From Pyronema omphalodes (taxonomy: Eukaryota > Ascomycota > Pezizomycetes > Pezizales > Pyronemataceae), in the NCBI GenBank assembly GCA_024516155.1, contig JAJJXM010000027.1, forward strand, positions 366,001 to 430,000: 64,000 nt of DNA, given 5' to 3'. The notes under the pieces were generated by a model. The model ran no database searches. It saw nothing but the letters and a program-made list of their open reading frames with translations, and was not told the DNA's origin. The position numbers and the translations under genes were made by a program. This document shows, in pieces, positions 56,550 through 64,000 of the stretch (positions within the stretch are counted from its first letter, which is position 1; every line of letters starts with the position of its first letter).

Positions 56550-59500
56550 ATGACGAAAACCACATCTGAATCCTCAGCGACACTTTCCTGTGAGACCACC
56601 TGTTATGGAGCTGAGACTATCGTTATTGTCCAGTCGCTGATTCCTGGTCTTCTGTAGTTGCCAACAATTTCTGGGGTAAAGACGATGCCGGCGTTGATCC
56701 CCTGTTCTCGCGCATGCACAATGCAAAAACGACGTGTGAAGAACTCAAATCCTTCTACTCTGGTAAATAAAAACCATACCTTTAACAAAATCAATAAAGC
56801 AATATCATGATCGCTAACTCTTACTACAGCTCGAGCTGCTCTTGAAGATGAATTTGCGCGCAAACTTCTAGCTCTTTCTAGGAAGCCGTTGGGCTCGGTG
56901 GAGTTCGGTTCCCTCAAGTCGTCACTCGATGTTATGCGGTTGGAGGTTGAATCTATGGCAAAAGCACACCAGACTGTTGCAACACAAATGAAGACGGAGC
57001 TTGATGAGCCACTCGTCTCGTTTGCCGGAGCTATGAGAGAGAGACGGAAGTTAGTCCAACAACAGTGTGAAAAGACGTTAAAGCAGAAACAGATAGAGAC
57101 GGCAAGAGTCAACAAGGTCATTACACACGTTGAATGTTTGTCCATGCCTATGCTAACTTTTCAACAGACCCGAGAAAAATACGAGCAGGACTGTCTAAAA
57201 ATTAAGGGATATCTTGCCCAGGGTCACATGGTCATGGGTCAGGAAGAAAAGAAGAACAAAGCAAAGCTTGAAAAGGCACAGGCTGCCCTAGTTGTATCAA
57301 ACGCGGACTACGAATCAGCAATTAAAGCTCTCGAAATTACCACAGAACGCTGGAACCGGGAGTGGAAAATAGCCTGTGATGTCAGTATTTTGAATGGTCA
57401 CGTGCTCATACATTTTACTAATATTTCGACAGAAATTCCAAGATTTGGAAGAAGAGAGAATTGATTTCCTCAAGTCAAGTTGCTGGCAGTTTGCAAACAT
57501 TTCCGCAACTGTTTGTGTTAGTGATGATGCTTCTTGTGAGAAAATCAGAATTTCTCTTGAGGACTGTGAGGTAGAGAAGGATATTGCAGCTTTCATCCTT
57601 GATAAGGGAACCGGACAGGAGATTCCAGGTTTGTTCCTTCTTGGATGCAGAGGTTATAAGACTAACACAGAATAGATGCCCCTAAATACATCAACTACTC
57701 CCGGGGCGACTTTTCCGATGATGAAGATGAAGGATCAAATGAAAAGGAAGAAACGCATAGAGTAGCAAGATTCCCCAGAGAAGGCAACTCAGCATTCCGA
57801 TCTACTTCTCCAAACTCTTCTACATGCTCATCTAACAATTCTGACCCTATCCTCCCCCAATCCCCTGATCTCGGCGACAAGGACGACTCACGAAGCAGGC
57901 GCCGAATTTCCAAGGAAGCACCACCCCCGAGCAGCCGCCGAGCACAAAGCGAGCATAGACGTGAGTCTGTGGATATAACCTCACCTACTGAACCTAGGGA
58001 TCCTTCCGGAACCGGAAACTCCTCCTCTCGCTCCCGTCGTCGACTCCAACAAACCAATTCCTCCGGATCCCAACGACTTCAGGGTACACCTCAAAGTACA
58101 CCTCACAATGAATATCCCTTAGATGGTATGACTATGTATTGCCGACCCGGCAGCGTCGGATCCATAATGTCCCGCAAAAAAGAAGAAAGTAATCTAAGCA
58201 ATAATTTCCCAGTATCAGCCGGTGCCGGTCGAAACAGCGATTTCAACAGCGAGTCCAGCGGTAGCGACCTTTCCCAAACCCAAGCAGTTGTTCCAACTCC
58301 CAATGACGACGATAAATCCTCCACTATGAAAGGAAGAAGAAGCGGTTTCTTCAGTAACGCCGTAGGTCCCTTCCGTAGGAAATCCAAGAACGAGAAAGAC
58401 AGACAGAACCAACAAGCTCTTCAGCAACAACAGCAACAGCAAGCTCTTCAAATGGAACGAGAACAACAAGAACAAGAACAACGCCAGCAACAGCAAATGG
58501 CTCATCAACAACAGCAAGTAGCTCAGCAAGCACAACAGCAGGCTCAGCAGCAAGCACAACAGCAGGCTCAGCAGCAAGCACAACAGCAGGCTCAGCAGCA
58601 GCAACAACTAGCCCTCCAGGATCAACGCCGCCTAGAATCCCAATCCCAACCACAACAGCGTCCAAAGCCCCCGTCGATGACCCACCGTTCGACCTGGGGC
58701 GCCCCCAGCACCAGCAGTCAACCCTTTGGCTCCAGTACCGGTTCCCGTAACCGCCTAATGCTAGACTCAAACCCTCGCAGCGCATCTCCAGACCCAATTG
58801 ACCCTCGTGCATCTCTAGCCCTAAACATTGGCAACAATGTTTTCGATATTTCCCCTTCTACCAATTCCCAAAACCAGGCCGCCGCCGCTGCCGCCGGTAC
58901 CCCAGAACCAGCCATGGACCCAATTGCACAGGCCCTTGCTGAACTCCAGGGTGTAACTAAAGGTAGCGTGGGCGGTAGAAACACCGCTGATCGATACTTT
59001 GGTCTTTCTACGCCAGCACCTGGAGCGGGTGGTGCGGGGACGGGAGCAGCCGGGGGAGCAGCCGGAACAGGATCCATAGGCCGCATGGGACCCAATACCG
59101 ATCTATCCTCAGCCTCTCGCGGCACACCACCACCACTCTACGGAACTGCACCCAAAACCCAACTCGGCGTTCCTCCGCCAGCATTCGATTCCGCACAAAT
59201 GCAACAAACCACTCAACGCTACATCTCGCAACGCAACTCCCTCCTAGAAGGACCACCACAGATGCCCGCCGTTGCCGCCGAAACCGGAGGCAGTGGCAGA
59301 AGCAGAAGTAGAACCATGGACTATCCCCGAAGCCACAGTCGACAAGGAAGCCGGGAAGTTCAACAAAGCGGATCAGGTAGCCCCATGCCAATGCCGAATA
59401 GAAGCGTAAGCCCAAGACCTCAAATCTATGGAGACGGAGCCTACAGAGGTGGTGGTGGTTCCCCGGCTCCTGGGGGTTCTTATGGTTCTAGGGCTACTAG

Positions 59501-60122
59501 TCCAAATCCTTATACTACTAGCAGACCCGGAACTGCGAATGGGAAACAGTCACCTTATGCGGCTTATCAAGGACAGGGTTCCCCCGCACAGGGTAATGAG
59601 GTTGCGTTGAGTAAGTATCGCACTGCGAGCCCGGCGCTTTCTGGAGGGGATAGTTTTGGTAGCAGGAGCAGGAGCAGGGCGGGTTCGACAGTTGGTATGG
59701 GCGGTGGTATGGGTGGTATGGGCGGAATGGGAATGGGAGGAATGGGTGGCATGGGAGGCATGAGCGGCGGCCCCTACGGTTCCGCCGGCAACCGCAATAG
59801 CTACTACGGCCAAGACTCCCAAATGCAATACATGGACCAACAATCTGGATACTCTGGATCCCCAGGACCACAAAGTTACCAACAGGGACGACCACGTTCG
59901 AAGTCGATAGCAGGAGACCAGAAGCTTACTAGAGATGGAAGACCTATTATGTCTTGGGCTAGAGCTATGTATCCTTATAATGCGGCCATTCCTGAGGAGA
60001 TGAGTTTTGGGAAGGGAGATCTTTTGGCTGTTATTGAACATCAGGAGGATGGATGGTGGCTTGCGGAGGGTCAGAATGGTAGGAGGGGATTGGTGCCGAG
60101 TAATTATTTGACTAGTGCTTAA
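56550..60122 (+). CDS. F-BAR and SH3 cytokinesis protein, CDC15/IMP2/HOF1 type
   Basis: This protein family links the plasma membrane to the contractile actin ring at septation. Exons are 56550-56589, 56658-56762, 56830-57116, 57168-57380, 57433-57628 and 57676-60122, giving 1095 residues. The 40-nt first exon (MTKTTSESSATLS) is chosen because joining it to exon 2 yields TLSFANNFWGKDDAGVDPLF, the exact family N-terminus. The F-BAR domain (about 14-280) includes HNAKTTCEELKSFYSARAAL, LLALSRKPLG, QDCLKIKGYLAQGHMVMGQE, RWNREWK and ISATVCVSDDASCEKIRISL. A long disordered linker follows with a Gln/Ala repeat (58425-58615), Ser/Arg/Pro-rich stretches and a GGMGGMG run. The C-terminal SH3 domain has ARAMYPYNAAIPEEMSFGKG, EHQEDGWWLAEGQNGRRGL and VPSNYLTSA, with the ALYDY-like motif changed to AMYPY. 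Length and order match filamentous-fungal Cdc15/Imp2 orthologues. Confidence 0.93.
58425..58615 (+). repeat. Gln/Ala-coding repeat with a 24-bp tandem core
   Basis: Within the last exon of the F-BAR gene, the unit CAGCAAGCACAACAGCAGGC plus TCAG repeats about three times (58524-58605), coding QQAQQQAQ. It is flanked by runs of CAA/CAG. The tract is in frame and encodes part of the disordered linker. Confidence 0.85.
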
Positions 60123-61300
60123 GAGGTGGGGGGTGAGAAGGGGGAGGGGAGTGAGAGGGGTGAGGAACGGCGGGGGTGGAGGGATGAGGGGGGGGGGGGG
60201 GGGGGGGGGGGGGGAGGAGGAGATGGAGAAAGGAGAAGGGGGGGAATGAAGGTGGAATGAAGGGAGAGAATGAGGGGGGAGGATGATATAATACGATTCG
60301 ATATGATATTATATGATGTTATGTGATGTGCGCTATGTACCGATTCAAGACAGAGAAAGAGAGATTATTTTGATGCAAGAAGCAAGAAGTAACATTTACC
60401 ATTCCATTTTTTTTTTCATTTTGTTTATCAATGTTACATACCATGATACCATCATACCCTATGTTTCTTTCTTTCTTTTTTTTTTTTTCTTTTTTTTGTA
60501 CTTATTCCTCCCTTTTATTTTTTTGCTGGTCGTTGGGGGGGGGGGTGCCGTGGCAAATTGAGACGAGGGGATTGAATTTCATGGGGATTGGGAGATCAGG
60601 AGATGAAGAGATTGAGTGTCGAGGGGATGAGGAGATTGGAAGCGGATTTAGGAGTCGATTTAGGATAGGATAGGTTATGTTTGGGGGATTTTGTTTGGTT
60701 TGGAGGATTTTCTTTGATTTGGGGGATTTTATTTTATTCTTTTATTTTTTTTCTTGTTTCTTGTTTTTTACGGTTTTGGTTTCACGGTTTTGGTTTTTTT
60801 TTATCAATACAACAATACATGCTTTAAAACTTTAAAACTTTCAACTTTAAAACTTTACAACTTTGGGCTTTGGAAAAGGGTTTCTTTGTTTCATTTTGAT
60901 TTTGGTTTTGATTTATGATCGGAACTTGTGTTTGCTGTAAACCGTGGTCCTGCTTGTAGTGGGGGTGGTGAGGGTGTTTGTTTGATTGCTTTGATGAGAT
61001 CTGTTTGCTAATCGCTTTGCTTGCTTTGATGTGATTTGTTCATGGTGATGGTGATTGTGATTATGTTGTTTTCCCCATTTGCAACTTACTTGCCACACAT
61101 CTACAACATCATCACACAAAAGCCAGTCTTCAATCCGAAACACCTGTTTTTCTATTACTATATAGGATGTAAACTCGATACTGTCCACTCTATCCACTTT
61201 ATCCACTCAATGCCGTATATACCCTCTATGGCATCTATGGCATCCACAGATCTTTATAGATCTCCACGGACCCCACGGACCCCATGGAAACCATGGAAAT
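60123..61300. other. 3' region of the F-BAR gene and repeat-rich spacer
   Basis: G-rich DNA with a ~24-base G-tract (60190-60214), T-tracts (60408-60417 and about 60476-60497), a G-tract near 60536-60545, TTTGGGGGATTTTGTTTGG-type repeats (60680-60730) and AACTTTAAAACTTT repeats (60825-60860). No gene was found. Confidence 0.55.
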
Positions 61301-62264
61301 TATGGCAACTAAGGAAACCACCGTGTTGGTTTCAGTTTCAATTTCATAAAGTATGATTATAGTTTTATTTAAATTCCACTGGGAAAATTATTGTTACGAA
61401 CTTACGCATACTCTCTCGTTTCCAGTTTCCCGCTTTCCCGCTTTCCCGCTTTCCCAGTCTCCAAGTTGCGGTCACAGGTCTCGGTCTCCTGTCTCCAGGT
61501 CTCGGTCTCCTGTCTCTAGCGTTCCCAGTTACGAGTTTCTAGTCTTGCGGTCTCCAGCTCTCCAGCTCTCCAGATCTCCAGCTTTCCCAGTTGCGGTCTG
61601 CAGTTACTAATTCCCCGGCTTACGAGGAATAATCCCACAGTCTCTCGGCCACTCGGCCACTCGACTACTCGGCCACTCGGTGTCTCGTTCCCCGGCTTAT
61701 GAGGAATAATTGAACTATCGGATAGTTTAATAGTTGAACGCTGTGTTTTTGGTGTGTTTTTGGTGTGTTTTTGGTGTGTTTTTGTTCTGCTTTTGTGTAG
61801 TATTCATCATATCTATCATCTACAATATCTATCATCTACAATATCTATCATCCACCACAATATCTATCATCCACCACAAGCCTATGCGCTATATGCACCA
61901 TATGCACCATATCTACCAACCCTGTGCACCATACACATCATATCCACCACAACCATATCATCCACCAGACAACACCAGACAACACCAGATAACCCTATAC
62001 ACCCTATCCACCAACCATACGCACCAAACCATCATAAAGCCACCACTACACTATCATACTTCCATTAAGCCGCTACTAATCCGCATCAACGGTATCAGAT
62101 CCTCACAAGCAACTTTTGCTGGTTAGATTTGGTTTATTGTTTGTCTTTTCTGGTTTCTCTGGTTTGGTTTGGTGGGTGGGTGGGCTTGTGGTTTGTGGTT
62201 TGTTCATTGTGCCGCTGTTGGTTGGTTGGCTGTTGGTTGGTTGTTGGACTGGACGTTGGCGGGT

Positions 62265-62405
62265 CTTTCACGTCTGGTAGGTGGGCTTATTGTTTGGTCT
62301 ATCCCGCCTGGTAGGTGGGCTTATTGCTTGCCTGTTTGCTGGCCGTTACCGGGTCTTTCCCGTCTGGCAGGTGGGCTTATTGCTTGCCTGTTTGTGCTGG
62401 CCTTT
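62265..62405. repeat. ~59-bp imperfect tandem repeat
   Basis: Three rounds of a unit containing GGGTCTTTCCCGTCTGG, CAGGTGGGCTTATTG and CTTGCCTGTTTGCTGGCC. The first two are partial or variant copies and the last is complete except for a GT insertion. Confidence 0.7.
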
Positions 62406-63239
62406 TTCTGCTGCTATAACGGCACTTATACATATCGTTTCGTCGGTTTAGTTTGGTTTGTTTTAACTACACTAAGTAGAACAGCCTACCTCCAGGAGGA
62501 GAAAAGGCGTAATATACTATTGCCTTTCCACTTCTGCATCCGCCCCTGCCCTCCAGGAGAGGAAGAACTCGCATGTATCCTCTCCGTGGCTAAGAGGGGA
62601 AGAAGGACTCCTACACATCCTCTCCTCTCCCTGGTTCCAAGAGGGTAAAAGGGGGAAGGAGAATAACGATATCTCAATGTCTTTCCACCTCTGGCTCCTC
62701 TGGCTCCTCCGGTCCTGGGTTCCAGAAAAACCAAAAAGCACAAGAAAATCATGATACTGTGAACTCTGCATGTTATATTTTTGTTTTCTGATCACGAATA
62801 CTTAATCATCCAAGCACCCCCCCCCCCCCCCCCCCCCCTTCCCAGCACCCAATCACCGGACTCTAACAACCCTAACCGCCTAACCAGGAAGATATCTACG
62901 AAAACAGTATACCTTTTCCCTCGGTTTCTTCTTCTTAGCTATCCGAAATATACAAACATACAAACATGCAAAACACATCATCTTGGGTTCATTTGTTTGT
63001 TTGTTATTTGTTTCGTTTGTTTTGTTTCACCCGTCCGGTTCTTAGCCGGAATGGGTCTGGATTAATTAGCTATACCCGAATTTTGTAGATATAACAATTT
63101 TCATAAAATTTCAACTGAGAATATTTAGGAGCTGTGTATTCAGCCCCACGATTTCCCGGGGGGTGGAAAATAGAGATTCTACTGAGAATTGGGGAATGTT
63201 TGGGGAGGTTTGTTGCTCTCTTTTCTGGTTCCGGTTTTT

Positions 63240-63345
63240 GGTGGGCTTTGTGGGTTTTGTGGGTTTTGTAGGCTTTGTAGGCTTTGCGGGTTCTCTGGGC
63301 TTTGCGGGTTCTCTGGGCTTTGCGGGTTCTCTGGACCTTGCAGGC
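63240..63345. repeat. 9/18-bp tandem array (TTTGTGGGT and GGGCTTTGCGGGTTCTCT)
   Basis: The array starts with 9-bp units (TTTGTGGGT, TTTGTAGGC) and passes into three or four 18-bp units. One frame reads as repeated GFVGFVGFAGSLGFAGSL. This looks like repeat translation rather than a gene, since no start context or flanking coding sequence is visible. Confidence 0.75.
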
Positions 63346-64000
63346 TCCCCGTGCTCCCTTGTTAGTAACTCCAAATAGACAGTACTTCCATAAATCAAGA
63401 GGGTCTTTAACCCAGTCTGGGACTCTGATAGCCCGTCATGATTCATCCACAGACTTTCCCACATCCATCCAAAACTGTTTTTTGGCCAAACTTCAACTTC
63501 ACATCCGCGTCTAGGTCCTTTCTAATTTTGCTTATTCTGGGGATGGTTTATACAACTTAGAGTTAATAATTGATACTGCAATATCTAATAACACCAACCT
63601 GATGTCTGCGAATCATGGTGGGTGTAGATTTGGTTGCTGGGTTGCTGGGCTTGGTGGGCTTGGTTATCAGATCTTCTGTTACCACTTCCAACTTCGAAAG
63701 CCAAGATTTTATACCGGGCCTACTGATGCTTTCTTTAATGTAAACAAAGATCTATGGATGGATAGACTAAGGCACTAAGACACTAAGCCACTAAGACACT
63801 AAGATACTAGACCAACCAACTAGCGCATCTTGGAATTACAATACTTGCTGGTACATATTATGTATATTCCCTCCCCCCCCCCTCCCAATTCTCTGTGCTT
63901 CTCTAATGACTAATGATGTAAACATAGACTATATAACCGTTCCTTTATGGGCTTCATATTTATAAAAATTGCTTGGCTTTTGTTTTCTGTGGAAGATAGA

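Larger units (their letters stand above)
61301..64000. other. Repeat-rich right end of the window
   Basis: No supported gene. It contains CTTTCCCG and CTCCAGCT arrays (61425-61590), a 23-bp direct repeat TTCCCCGGCTTA-GAGGAATAA at 61612 and 61689 and TTTTTGGTGTGT units (61745-61790). TATCATCTACAATATC repeats (61805-61875), a ~59-bp repeat (62265-62405), a C-tract (62818-62838) and an 18-bp array (63240-63345) follow. CACTAAGA repeats lie near 63770-63800. Confidence 0.55.

Noticed and set aside
61301..64000. Subtelomeric or telomeric end
   Set aside because: The stretch is repeat-rich, but no TTAGGG-type arrays or subtelomeric helicase sequences are visible.

Overview
The window is nuclear DNA of a filamentous ascomycete (Pezizomycotina). 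The evidence is short introns with GT-AG ends and CTAAC/CTGAC-type branch points, typical fungal versions of conserved proteins (NST1, SRP2-type SR protein, RHO2, CDC15/IMP2-type F-BAR protein, PEX14), and long spacers full of microsatellites and homopolymer tracts. The spacer style might fit a nematode-trapping Orbiliomycete, but that is only a guess. There is no secondary-metabolite cluster, operon, prophage or CRISPR array. Exon coordinates were worked out by hand from splice signals, reading phase and recalled family sequence, without alignment tools.

Left third (1-22.2 kb): the 5' part of VPS35 (retromer, minus, cut by the window edge), an SRP2-type splicing factor (plus), a RHO2-type GTPase (minus), NST1 (plus), the GPI-transamidase subunit PIG-U/GAB1 (plus) and the kinetochore protein NDC80 (minus). 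These are ordinary housekeeping genes separated by 1-3 kb of low-complexity DNA.

Middle (23.4-47.6 kb): a pair of near-identical inverted repeat arms, about 4.3 kb each (roughly 23.44-27.71 kb and 43.17-47.63 kb), encloses about 15.5 kb of unique DNA. The right arm contains the genuine 3' end of NOT1. The left arm contains a partial, intron-containing copy of it. Both arms continue into the same downstream DNA, which carries simple-sequence arrays and several copies of a ~120-bp block with conserved stems and splice-like edges. The enclosed segment carries PEX14 (peroxisomal import), seipin (lipid droplets), a small UPF0132/DUF4870-type membrane protein, ETF-ubiquinone oxidoreductase (mitochondria), and a ~1.7-kb retroelement-like insertion with a 14-bp target-site duplication and a single gag-like ORF.

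Right third (47-64 kb): NOT1, the 2312-residue CCR4-NOT scaffold with a long polyglutamine run (minus), and a divergently transcribed CDC15/IMP2-type F-BAR/SH3 cytokinesis protein (plus). They share a CAG-repeat-rich intergenic region. The last ~3.9 kb holds only repeats.

The most interesting structures are the NOT1-anchored inverted repeat, which could support inversion of the enclosed genes, the exon-like palindromic block repeated 3+4 times within it, and the short non-LTR-type element. Smaller points are a 7-nt microexon in PEX14, a start-codon-only first coding exon in seipin, and two possible C-termini for the SR protein.
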